From the NCBI GenBank assembly GCA_937958695.1, contig CALGNK010000027.1, forward strand, positions 1 to 64,000: a DNA stretch of 64,000 nt, given 5' to 3'. The DNA comes from an uncultured bacterium (lineage in GTDB: Bacteria; DUMJ01). Below are positions 45,401-54,058 of this stretch, in pieces. Position 1 is the first letter of the stretch. Each line of letters starts with the position of its first letter. Below the pieces are notes generated by a model. It worked only from the letters and a program-made list of their open reading frames with translations. It did no database searches and was not told the DNA's origin. The position numbers and the translations under genes were made by a program.

Positions 45401-48239
45401 CCTTAAGAATTATAGATCTTGAAAAATCATCCCATATTCCTAGATTAACTATCTTTCCTGGAGAAAGGAGAGACTGTAGTTTCTTTACCGCAGAATCAAT
45501 ATCATAATGGCTCCATCTTCTAATGTCTATATCCCAGAACTTTACAGTATAACCGAGTTTATGAACTATATCTAATAAATCTCTATTAAATTTGTTCTGC
45601 GGTGGTCTAAAAAGTTTTATCTCTTCGTTTAATATATCCTCAAAAACTTTTTCTGCTCTTTTCAGACTAGAAATTATATATTCTCTAGGATAAGTTGTAT
45701 AGTCTATATAATACTCCCCTAATAGACCTATCTTGTATCCCTTAGTTATCATCTCTTTCACTACATCCTTATGATAGGCTATGGCTTCTGCAGTAAAGAA
45801 GAACGTTCCTTTCAATCCTAACCTATCGAATATCTCTAAAATATCCCTAACTTCTTCCTTAGGGTATCTAATCTCGAGGGTATACTCTACATAACTAGAA
45901 TCTGGATTGGAAAATATAACACTAACACTATTAAATTCCCAAGGAATCTCGTAAAGATAAGCCTTAAGTCTATAATATTCTATACTACCAATCTTTTTAT
46001 AATTACTATCTAACCAAGTCTTAATCTTCCCTTTCGGATCTGAACTATACTCACCAGCCATTATATACCATACCCTTTTATAAGAATAAGTCGCCCTATA
46101 TACGTCTACTGGGACATTACCAAAACCATCGATAGTAATATGCGGTAATTTACCCCTATCATAGTAAATAAATGGTCTATACATCTGAGGCGCAGTTATC
46201 AAGACCATATCACCATTTAAAGCGTTAGAATGTATATAATTCACTAATTTTCGCCAAGGGCGTGATATAAAATCAAGTCTATTATTATAGTTATAGATAC
46301 CTAATGCATTTATACACATTATAACGAGTAATATTAGGATAACTACTGGGTAAAACTTAAACCTTCTAATTCCCCTCGCTAATAATATAAAATATCCAAT
46401 AACAAATGGGGAAAGATACCTAGCACTAAAGAAACTCTTATCTAAAGAAAATAGAATCAATAAGAGAAAAGGCACAAATATATACAGGAAAACCAGGACA
46501 AAGCCTCTTTTTTCTTTGTATGGTGGAAATAATCCAAATAAAAATATAGCTAAAAATAGAAAGAAGAGATAATCTAGTAAATTACCCTTAGCAAATATAC
46601 TACGGGCATAACCCAGATTTATCTCTAAAAAGGAGTTTTTTATAACTTCTAGAGTAAGGCTCTGTTTTCCTTGATATACCTCTGGAGTTCTGCTTTTCAA
46701 TATTACATACATCCATGGTAAAAAAGCCATCGCTATAATGAGTTGATAGATCATCCATCTTTTCAATGTTTCTCTTTCTCTAAATTTGACCCAAAGTATA
46801 TATAGGTTTTGCAGAAGCACAAGAAATACAGAATAGATATGGGTGTATAGAGACAGGATATTTATAAAAACTATACCCAAAAGAGTTCTCTTTTCGGATC
46901 TACATTCATTAATACTCCATATATAGATTAGATATATTGAGAGAATAGAAAAAAATGTAAGTAAGGGATACATTCTAGCCTCTTGTGAGTAATAGAATTG
47001 GAATGGGGAAAGAGCAAATAAAAGAGAAGAGATTATAGCTGTTACCTGGTCAAAAACCTTATTAGCGAAGAGATAGATAAGCGGTATGCTTATTGTACTA
47101 AAGATAGCAGAAAAAGACCTTAAAGCTATCTCAGAATCTCCGAATAACGATATCCAAAAATGGATAAAGATAAAATACAATGGAGGGTGTATCCCTGTAG
47201 AAGCCCTATTTAAAACTATATCCCTTATACTGCTCCAGGCAAGGTTTACAGTAATAGCCTCATCAAGCCAGAGACTTCTTATACCTATATTATAAAATCT
47301 TAAAATTCCACCCAATACTGTTATAAATACTGGAACAAGTTTATTGTTTGTTAAATTCTTATTTATTGGGAATAATCCCCACAGAGCAGGTAGAGCGGTA
47401 TTAATCAAAAATATCAAAAATGCTAAATTAAATGCGACAGTATCTGGTATTCCAAATCTACCTAAAAGTAAAATCGAAAATCCCTCCCTTACACCCAACC
47501 CTCCAACAGTTATAGGAATAAGGTTAGCTAGCATTACTAGAGGATATGCAACAAAGATCCCAAGATTAAATGTGTAACCAAAAGCCCTAAGTAAGAAAAG
47601 GGCTTCAAAAAGAACAAGGACATAGCTAGCTAACGTAATGGTTAAACAGAAGAGGATAATTTTTATACTTAAATTTCTGAGACCTTCTAGGAATTGAGGA
47701 TATCTTTTGAGTACTGGAAGTCTAAAAAGTATAACTAAGCATTTTGGTTTGAGGATAAAGAAAAGGAATCCAATAGTTACTAAGGTTATTAATATAAAGA
47801 TATAAGGACCTAAGAAATACCAAATTCCACCTAAAGAAAGAAAAACTACTATTAGTAGGTCAAAAATCTTATCCCACAAAACCAAGCCTAAGCCTGCAAG
47901 TTTTTTATCATTTGGAATCCCAACTATTCGACCAACTTCTCCTATCCTGCCTGGGGTTATTATACCTAAAGACATCCCAGACAGATATCCATCTATAGAG
48001 GATAAAAGAGAAACATTTGGGTCTAAATTCTTAATCAAAAGATGCCATTTATATATCTTAAGAAGTGTAAATAAAAGGCCAATCAAAAAGGCTATAACAA
48101 AGAATAAAAGTCTAATCTTAGCAAAAGAGTTTAAAATGGAATCTAATGGTACCTTTTTAGAGATAAAATAGATTATATAAATGGTAACTAAGAGTTTAGT
48201 TAGATTTAACAGTAAGTTCCTTTTTCCCTTCAGCATCAT
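45390..48239 (-). CDS. Three-part fusion: LPG-synthase-like membrane domain + GT39 glycosyltransferase + degenerate NodB domain
   Basis: A 949-residue protein. Residues 1 to about 293 match the LPG_synthase_TM (UPF0104) membrane family: TPGRIGE (95-101) and PITVGGLGVREG (242-253). Residues about 300-775 are a GT39/ArnT-type membrane glycosyltransferase with LWLDEA (323-328), HPPLYF (351-356) and SQEARMYPLL, then an extracytoplasmic stretch. Residues about 784-949 have the NodB polysaccharide deacetylase fold: GLKGTFFF, RPP (878-880) and WDIDIRRW. The metal motifs are lost: the TFDDG position reads LEIRYP, and the HxxxH segment reads IGLLGEYYID (838-847). The last part is probably a binding domain. 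It overlaps the upstream toroid gene by 44 bases. The donor is likely a polyprenyl-phosphate sugar, perhaps made by the GT2 enzyme two genes upstream. Confidence 0.82.
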   Translation of the reverse strand: MMLKGKRNLLLNLTKLLVTIYIIYFISKKVPLDSILNSFAKIRLLFFVIAFLIGLLFTLLKIYKWHLLIKNLDPNVSLLSSIDGYLSGMSLGIITPGRIGEVGRIVGIPNDKKLAGLGLVLWDKIFDLLIVVFLSLGGIWYFLGPYIFILITLVTIGFLFFILKPKCLVILFRLPVLKRYPQFLEGLRNLSIKIILFCLTITLASYVLVLFEALFLLRAFGYTFNLGIFVAYPLVMLANLIPITVGGLGVREGFSILLLGRFGIPDTVAFNLAFLIFLINTALPALWGLFPINKNLTNNKLVPVFITVLGGILRFYNIGIRSLWLDEAITVNLAWSSIRDIVLNRASTGIHPPLYFIFIHFWISLFGDSEIALRSFSAIFSTISIPLIYLFANKVFDQVTAIISSLLFALSPFQFYYSQEARMYPLLTFFSILSIYLIYIWSINECRSEKRTLLGIVFINILSLYTHIYSVFLVLLQNLYILWVKFRERETLKRWMIYQLIIAMAFLPWMYVILKSRTPEVYQGKQSLTLEVIKNSFLEINLGYARSIFAKGNLLDYLFFLFLAIFLFGLFPPYKEKRGFVLVFLYIFVPFLLLILFSLDKSFFSARYLSPFVIGYFILLARGIRRFKFYPVVILILLVIMCINALGIYNYNNRLDFISRPWRKLVNYIHSNALNGDMVLITAPQMYRPFIYYDRGKLPHITIDGFGNVPVDVYRATYSYKRVWYIMAGEYSSDPKGKIKTWLDSNYKKIGSIEYYRLKAYLYEIPWEFNSVSVIFSNPDSSYVEYTLEIRYPKEEVRDILEIFDRLGLKGTFFFTAEAIAYHKDVVKEMITKGYKIGLLGEYYIDYTTYPREYIISSLKRAEKVFEDILNEEIKLFRPPQNKFNRDLLDIVHKLGYTVKFWDIDIRRWSHYDIDSAVKKLQSLLSPGKIVNLGIWDDFSRSIILKVTR

Positions 48240-49821
48240 ATCTTCTTATTATTTTTATCTCATTTTTCATTGGCTCTACTACATCAATAAATGTAGATAG
48301 GTCTTGTATCTGGAAATACCTAGAAGATGGGATATAGATATATGGATTTTCAATTCCAACGATAAGCCTTTCTATATCCTCAGGAGAATTAACAGTATCT
48401 TCTATTGTAATACAGGTATCAGATATCTCTATATTTCTATTTACCTGAATATCACTCCTAGATTTATATGTTATAAGCATCCTTCTAAGTAAGTTCTTTA
48501 TCTTAAGGCTCAGAGATGTAAATCTTCCTAGTGTAAACTGGAATAATCGAGAAAGTATAAATTCTTTAGATCCCATAGTCTTGTAAGATAGCTTTAACAT
48601 ATTGGTTTTAACTGATATTTTCCCTTCTCTTATGTTGAAGGTCTCTTCCTGCCTAAGCCATCCGCTAGAATAGAGATTATCTCCAATCTTTACAATAACT
48701 CCACTATCATTGATAGAAAGGCCACTTTTCCTAATAGTTAATCTAAATACTCCACCCTTTTTCAGGTTAGAGACAAAGTAGAAACTCTTATTACTTATGA
48801 TAAGTAGCCCTGAATTCCTAAAGAATTTGTTAAACTCGCTTTCATACAGAGGGGGTAATAGATTCCCATCATATATATCCATATGTGCCTGTAAGTACGT
48901 ATATCCTATATAAGAGAGATACCTATCATCTAAATTATACGGACCTATTGTCCCTCTTTTCTCTAAAGAATTCCTTAGTACAAAAGCTATTCTCCTTGCA
49001 TTTTCGTTCCAATGGCTCGAATACTCTATCCCAGATGGTATTATATATTTGGTATTTCTAGATCCATACTCTCCACCAAAGGTTCCATCTGGATGGATAA
49101 AATAGGCAAGAAATTCTAGCGCTTTATCTATCATATCCCTAGCTAATAAATCTTTTGATTTATAATGATACTTACAGAGATAATCTATAGCTAGAGATAG
49201 ATATCCTATATCTGGTCCTCCATACTCAGGAAACCATCCTTCGCTATTTTGTCTCTCTCTTAATTGTTTTAACTTCCCAATAGCTCCATCCTCATACTTC
49301 TTCTCACCAGTAATAAGGTAAACATTATATAGCGCAGAAACAGAACCTGCCACTTGGTTACAGGCAGTAAAATCTGTATATGACAGTAACCAGTCGGAAG
49401 CCTTCTTAAGACCTATTACAACTTCATTATAAGAAGGAACTTCTCTACCAAGTATCAATAGTGCCTCTGAAACCGCATAAGTGGTAAAGGCAGTAGCAAC
49501 AAAACTATGCTCATTTGGATACCATTCATTAAAAGAACCATCTTTATTCTGTATCTTGAGCCAGAATCTTAGTGCTCCATCTATCCAGCTAAAGATACTC
49601 TCTCTTTTATAATAGATATTGTTAGGGAAATCATATTCATAGAGTAAAACTAAAGTAAGAACAGCCTCTTGAAACCTAGAACAGGAAAAATCTACCACAT
49701 TATAGTGCCAAAACTGCCTATCAAAAGAACCAAATGTTGGACTATTGGGATTTTTGTCTAGTAAACCTAGTAACCTCGGTATCTCTTTTAGAATAACATC
49801 TAAATATACACTACTCTTCAA
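48196..49821 (-). CDS. Alpha/alpha-toroid protein of unknown function
   Basis: A 541-residue protein. Residues about 60-340 show repeated helix pairs with Gly/Asp-rich turns (NKDGSFNEWYPNEHSFVATA, NSEGWFPEYGGPDIGYLSLA, HPDGTFGGEYGSRN), the style of (alpha/alpha)6 glycan-active enzymes such as polysaccharide lyases or epimerases. The C-terminal 200 residues look beta-rich, like the sandwich of heparinase-type lyases. No signal peptide is evident. The TTG start at 49821 lies near GGAAGAAGTGGGAA and overlaps the GT2 gene by 11 bases. I do not recognise a named family; a role in the glycan made by its neighbours is inferred. Confidence 0.55.
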   Translation of the reverse strand: MKSSVYLDVILKEIPRLLGLLDKNPNSPTFGSFDRQFWHYNVVDFSCSRFQEAVLTLVLLYEYDFPNNIYYKRESIFSWIDGALRFWLKIQNKDGSFNEWYPNEHSFVATAFTTYAVSEALLILGREVPSYNEVVIGLKKASDWLLSYTDFTACNQVAGSVSALYNVYLITGEKKYEDGAIGKLKQLRERQNSEGWFPEYGGPDIGYLSLAIDYLCKYHYKSKDLLARDMIDKALEFLAYFIHPDGTFGGEYGSRNTKYIIPSGIEYSSHWNENARRIAFVLRNSLEKRGTIGPYNLDDRYLSYIGYTYLQAHMDIYDGNLLPPLYESEFNKFFRNSGLLIISNKSFYFVSNLKKGGVFRLTIRKSGLSINDSGVIVKIGDNLYSSGWLRQEETFNIREGKISVKTNMLKLSYKTMGSKEFILSRLFQFTLGRFTSLSLKIKNLLRRMLITYKSRSDIQVNRNIEISDTCITIEDTVNSPEDIERLIVGIENPYIYIPSSRYFQIQDLSTFIDVVEPMKNEIKIIRRYDAEGKKELTVKSN

Positions 49822-50758
49822 TTCCCACTTCTTCCACTATGTAGTATTCTTCCTTTTGTCCATGAGTTAGATTATTGATCATCTCTCCTAGCAATCCTAT
49901 AGAAAGAGTTTGAATTCCTAATATCATGCATAGAACACCAAGAGTAAGAAGAGGCCTATTACCTATGAGGGCACCAGTCAAAAATTTATAGAATACTAGA
50001 TATAAATTTATAATAAAACCAACAATAAACAATAAAACTCCAGCTGAACCAAATACATGCATAGGCCTCTTTATAAACCTTGTAAGGAATACAACAGTAA
50101 AAAGGTCTAAAAAACCTTTAAAGAGTCTCTCCCAGCCATACTTAGAGGTCCCAAATCTTCTAGGATGATGTGTTACAACAAGTTCTCCTACTGTAAACCC
50201 TTTGCTATAGGCTAAAGCAGGTATATAACGGTGAAGTTCACCGTAAATATCTAGAGATTTCACAACTTCATTTCTATATGCTTTAAAACCACAATTAAAA
50301 TCATGAATCTTTACTCCGGTAATCCAAGATGTAAGTTTATTAAAGAATCTAGAAGGTAAAGTTTTACTCGGGGGATCATGACGTATCTTCTTCCATCCAG
50401 AAACTACATCATAACCCTTATTAATCATCTCTATAAATCTAGGTATCTCTGTAGGATCATCCTGTAGGTCTGCATCCATAGTGATGACTATACTACCCTT
50501 AGCCAACTTAAAACCAGCAGAAAGTGCGCTAGACTTACCAAAGTTTCTCCTAAATCTTACCCCCTTTACTCTACCATCTTCCTTACCCAATCTTTTTATC
50601 AACTCAAAAGATCCATCAGTACTGCCATCATCTATAAAAATTATCTCAAAAGATAATCCTAGAGGAGAAGTATTCTCTACTATTCCTTTATATAGCGACT
50701 CAATAGTCTCTACTTCATTTTTTAGGGGAATCACAAAAGACACATCATACTTATTCAT
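49811..50758 (-). CDS. GT2 glycosyltransferase, polyprenyl-phosphate (GtrB/DPM-like) type
   Basis: A 315-residue GT-A enzyme. VSFVIPLKNEVETIESLY opens it, FIDDGSTDGS and MDADLQDDP carry the metal- and nucleotide-binding Asp residues, and two C-terminal membrane helices follow (about 230-290). This layout fits enzymes that load a sugar onto undecaprenyl phosphate. Such a product is the donor type used by GT39 membrane enzymes like the fusion encoded two genes downstream. ATG with GGAGG upstream; overlaps the GH105-like gene by eight bases. Confidence 0.87.
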   Translation of the reverse strand: MNKYDVSFVIPLKNEVETIESLYKGIVENTSPLGLSFEIIFIDDGSTDGSFELIKRLGKEDGRVKGVRFRRNFGKSSALSAGFKLAKGSIVITMDADLQDDPTEIPRFIEMINKGYDVVSGWKKIRHDPPSKTLPSRFFNKLTSWITGVKIHDFNCGFKAYRNEVVKSLDIYGELHRYIPALAYSKGFTVGELVVTHHPRRFGTSKYGWERLFKGFLDLFTVVFLTRFIKRPMHVFGSAGVLLFIVGFIINLYLVFYKFLTGALIGNRPLLTLGVLCMILGIQTLSIGLLGEMINNLTHGQKEEYYIVEEVGIEE

Positions 50759-52010
50759 TATTAAAACCTCCTAGGAAAAGAAGTACTGCTCCCTGCCCAT
50801 GTAGAAAAGACCCTAATCTTCTCTTTGCATAATAAATATAATCCCCAGGACCTGTCCCTTCAGATACACCTAATACGTCTCCCTCTTGGCTAATTCTAGT
50901 CTTTATTCCTTTAATAGCCTTACTTACCACATCCATATAACTTTCACCTACTATTCCTAGTTTGATAGCCCTATATATCCCGTATCCCAAAAGGGCACTA
51001 CCAGATGTTTCTAAATAAGTGTCTTTCATATTTATAAGTGTACGCCACAAACCCGATTTATCTTGAAACTTACTTAAGATACCAATAATATTCTTTACAA
51101 TAGATCCTATATAATCTTTATCTTCCTCTTCTATATAAGGAAATATTTCTACTAATGTAGCCAACATCCATCCATTCCCTCTTGCCCAATAATGCTGTGT
51201 TAATGAGAGCGTATTCTCATCCCAGGCATGGTAAAAGAGGGATACATTTGGATTCATTAGGTATTTTATATGGATATATAATTGTCTCAAACCTTCCTCC
51301 CTATAGGGCCCCCCCAACCTAACCATAAATGGACATATCATATAAACTGTATCAATCCATAGTTGTCTAGTCCCCGACTCGTGCACAATACCACCAGAGG
51401 GGAGTCTATCTTTATAGGATAGTATAAAATCACCAAGTTCTTTAGCCCTTTCTAGATACTTTTCTTCTTTAAACATATCATAAAGGGTCAAAAGGACATC
51501 ACCTATAGCACATTCATTTACATTCTTTGGCTTTATACCTCTCTCTATATACCTATCTACCAAAGCCTTTACATATCCCCAATTGCCAGTAGCAAGTAGT
51601 CCCTTCATTGCCACAGTCTGTCCCCAAGAATAACCTACAACCCCGTTTTTTATAGTTCTTTTTGCTATTAGCCTGGTTAGCTCAAGATTATCTAGGGCTA
51701 AATTTTTATTCGTTACTCTTAAAAGAGGATAAGAATTATATTTATTTTCTATTGCCTGCATTATACGAATAGCCCTATCTATATAGATCTCTGCATTACT
51801 AATTCTTCCAGTTTTAAATTCATTCTTAGCTCTAATTATAAGATTCTCTACCTCTGTCAAGTCCCAGCCCTTTGACCACTCTACCCTCATATTATGGAAT
51901 TTGGTTTCTGCATAGGAAAGTTTTTCTAAAAAGTTTCCCGCATTAAGGTATCTACAAATCCAGAACATTAATATAGAAATCTGTATAAAAACTATTATCA
52001 CCTTTTTCAT
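50751..52010 (-). CDS. GH105/GH88-like glycoside hydrolase, membrane-anchored or secreted
   Basis: A 419-residue protein with an N-terminal hydrophobic segment (about 4-18), then a helical region and an (alpha/alpha)6 barrel. Typical GH105 (unsaturated rhamnogalacturonyl hydrolase) text: LWIDTVYMICPFMVRLG with the catalytic-type Asp, FYHAWDE, YWARGNGWMLATLVE, and GTGPGDYIYYAKRR. The family cleaves unsaturated uronic acid from lyase products. Next to glycosyltransferases it may trim or turn over a self-made polysaccharide. It overlaps mltG by four bases. Confidence 0.78.
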   Translation of the reverse strand: MKKVIIVFIQISILMFWICRYLNAGNFLEKLSYAETKFHNMRVEWSKGWDLTEVENLIIRAKNEFKTGRISNAEIYIDRAIRIMQAIENKYNSYPLLRVTNKNLALDNLELTRLIAKRTIKNGVVGYSWGQTVAMKGLLATGNWGYVKALVDRYIERGIKPKNVNECAIGDVLLTLYDMFKEEKYLERAKELGDFILSYKDRLPSGGIVHESGTRQLWIDTVYMICPFMVRLGGPYREEGLRQLYIHIKYLMNPNVSLFYHAWDENTLSLTQHYWARGNGWMLATLVEIFPYIEEEDKDYIGSIVKNIIGILSKFQDKSGLWRTLINMKDTYLETSGSALLGYGIYRAIKLGIVGESYMDVVSKAIKGIKTRISQEGDVLGVSEGTGPGDYIYYAKRRLGSFLHGQGAVLLFLGGFNNE

Positions 52011-52972
52011 TTTTGTCTATCTAGATGTTCCTCATAAGTTCTAGAAAATATATGAATTCCATCTCCTTTAGTAAAATAAAAAAGGTAATCTGTATTGGAA
52101 GGATTCACCGCTGATACTATAGAGGAAAGCCCTGGATTACATATAGGTCCTGGAGGAAGACCGTAATGTAGGTAAGTATTATAAGGTGAATCAACCTTAA
52201 GATCTTCATAGCTTAAAACAGGTTTAGGCTTATCTAAAGCATACTGGACTGTAGCATCACACTGGAGCTTCATCCCAATCTTAAGTCTTTTCAGCAAAAC
52301 CTGAGCTATTATAGGCCTTTCGCTATCTATCTTGGCTTCCTTTTCTATAAGAGAGGCAAGAATTACAGCCTCTTTAGGTGTAAGACCTAGATGCTTAGCT
52401 TTTTCCTCAAAATCGCTAGGCAGAATCTCTATAAACCTATCTAAAAATCTCTTTATTACTAACTCAGGTGGACTGTTTAGAAAGAACTCATAAGTATCTG
52501 GGAATAAAAAACCTTCGTAAGGTGGTTGTATAAAATAGGGATAATTACCCTTAATAGTTCTATTTAAAGCGCTCAAAAACTCTTCCTTGGAAACAATCCC
52601 ATAGCTAGAAAGTCTTTCTGCTATCTCCCTAGAGTTAAACCCCTCAGGAATAGTTACCCAAACAGTCTTTGGTTTAGCTTCAAAGATAAATTCAAGCAGT
52701 TTATCCAATCTGAGTCCTCTGGGGATATCAAATGTACCGGGGATAAATCTCTTTCCATCATCCCCCTTTAATTTAAGTATATAGAGAAATGTCGTTACAG
52801 AGGATATAAGTCCCTTCTCTTTTAAAAGAATAGAAATATCTCTAGCATTCATACCAGGCTTTATAGTTACTGTTTCGGTACCTCTATATGGTAAAGGGGG
52901 ATATATAAAGAAAGAAGACAAAAAGACTCCTATAAATACAGTTAATAGAGCTAAACCTAAAACCTTATTCAT
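52007..52972 (-). CDS. mltG: Endolytic murein transglycosylase MltG
   Basis: A 321-residue YceG-like enzyme: one N-terminal membrane helix, a LysM-like segment (TVTIKPGMNARDISILLKEK) and the catalytic part with YEGFLFPDTYEF, Glu in ASLIEKEAK, LQCDATVQYAL and PGPICNPGLSSI. It cuts nascent glycan strands and so sets their length. I start at ATG 52972, overlapping the prfB stop by one base; a GTG just upstream (52975) is an alternative. Confidence 0.92.
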   Translation of the reverse strand: MNKVLGLALLTVFIGVFLSSFFIYPPLPYRGTETVTIKPGMNARDISILLKEKGLISSVTTFLYILKLKGDDGKRFIPGTFDIPRGLRLDKLLEFIFEAKPKTVWVTIPEGFNSREIAERLSSYGIVSKEEFLSALNRTIKGNYPYFIQPPYEGFLFPDTYEFFLNSPPELVIKRFLDRFIEILPSDFEEKAKHLGLTPKEAVILASLIEKEAKIDSERPIIAQVLLKRLKIGMKLQCDATVQYALDKPKPVLSYEDLKVDSPYNTYLHYGLPPGPICNPGLSSIVSAVNPSNTDYLFYFTKGDGIHIFSRTYEEHLDRQK

Positions 52973-54058
52973 CACCCATTTATCTTAAGCACAACACTTT
53001 TAAGATAAGAAGAGATAAAAGTATCTATCTCTCCATCCAATACCGCCTGAATATTGCCAACCTCTACCCCGGTTCTATGGTCTTTGACTAAGGTATAGGG
53101 ATGCAAGATATAGGACCTTATCTGGTTACCCCAAGCAATATCTCTTCTCTCCCCTTTAATAGCCTGCAACTCTTTTTCCCTCTTCTCTTTCTCTAATGCA
53201 AAGAGACGTGCTTTAAGGATTCTCATTGCAGTTTCCCTGTTCTGATGCTGAGATCTCTCACTTTGACATTCAACAACAATTCCAGTTGGTATATGAGTAA
53301 TCCTAACTGCAGACTCTGTCTTATTTACATACTGACCACCAGGTCCGCTAGCCCTGAACGTATCTATCTTTAAATCTTCAGGTCTTATATCTACATCTAC
53401 TTCATCACCTATATCTGGAATAACATCTACTAAAGCAAAGGATGTATGTCTCCTGTGAGCAGCATCAAAGGGAGATATCCTAACCAATCTATGTACACCT
53501 CTTTCTGCCTTCAATAAGCCATATGCAAAGTCTCCCTTGACTATAAAGGTAGCGCTCTTTATACCTGCCTCTTCTCCAAAAGAGGTATCTACTATTTCTA
53601 ATTTAAACCCATTTCTCTCTGCCCATCTTGTATACATTCTTAAGAGCATCTCAGCCCAATCCTGAGCATCAACTCCTCCTGCTCCAGCATGAATAGTAAC
53701 AACAGCGTTATAACTATCATACTCATCTGTAAAAAGAGCCTGAAGTTCTAGTTCCTCCAAGAGTCTTCTAGCAGTCTCTAATTCCTGTTTCAACTCCTCT
53801 TCTAATGTCTCATCCTCTCCCAATAATTCAGAAAATTCCTTTAAAGACTCTAATATTCCGGAGAGCTTCTTACCTTTTTCAACAAGTTTTCTCAGTTTAT
53901 TCAGTTCAGACAAAATCTTCTGGGCTTCTTGAGGATTATTCCAGAAATCTTCTCTTTGTGTTTCCTCTTCCATAGTAGATACTTTAATACTCTGCTTGTC
54001 AAAGATAATCACCCAATTCTAGAAATCTCTTTTCTAATTCAGCTATTTCTCTCTTCAT
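52972..54058 (-). CDS. prfB: Peptide chain release factor 2, expressed by programmed +1 frameshift
   Basis: RF2 releases peptides at UGA and UAA. The main frame (from about 54000) encodes all but the N-terminus and holds the GGQ motif ([14 protein letters not shown]). A short first frame starts at ATG 54058 ([19 protein letters not shown]) and ends at an in-frame TGA at 53999-54001. Slipping +1 at CTT gives a protein of 361 residues, the family's normal length. ATG overlaps the secA stop (TAATG), with GGGATGAG upstream. A GTG at 54012 is a gene-caller artefact. Confidence 0.95.
53998..54014 (-). promoter_or_regulatory. RF2 programmed frameshift site
   Basis: On the minus strand GGGTGATTATCTTTGAC contains TAT CTT TGA C, the same slippery context as in E. 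coli prfB. A Shine-Dalgarno-like GGGTGA lies four bases before TAT... in the position of the E. coli AGGGGG stimulator. When RF2 is scarce, ribosomes pause at TGA and shift +1, so RF2 controls its own level. Confidence 0.93.

Noticed and set aside
53999-54001. prfB as a broken gene because of an in-frame TGA
   Set aside because: The stop sits in the standard RF2 frameshift context, so it is regulatory.
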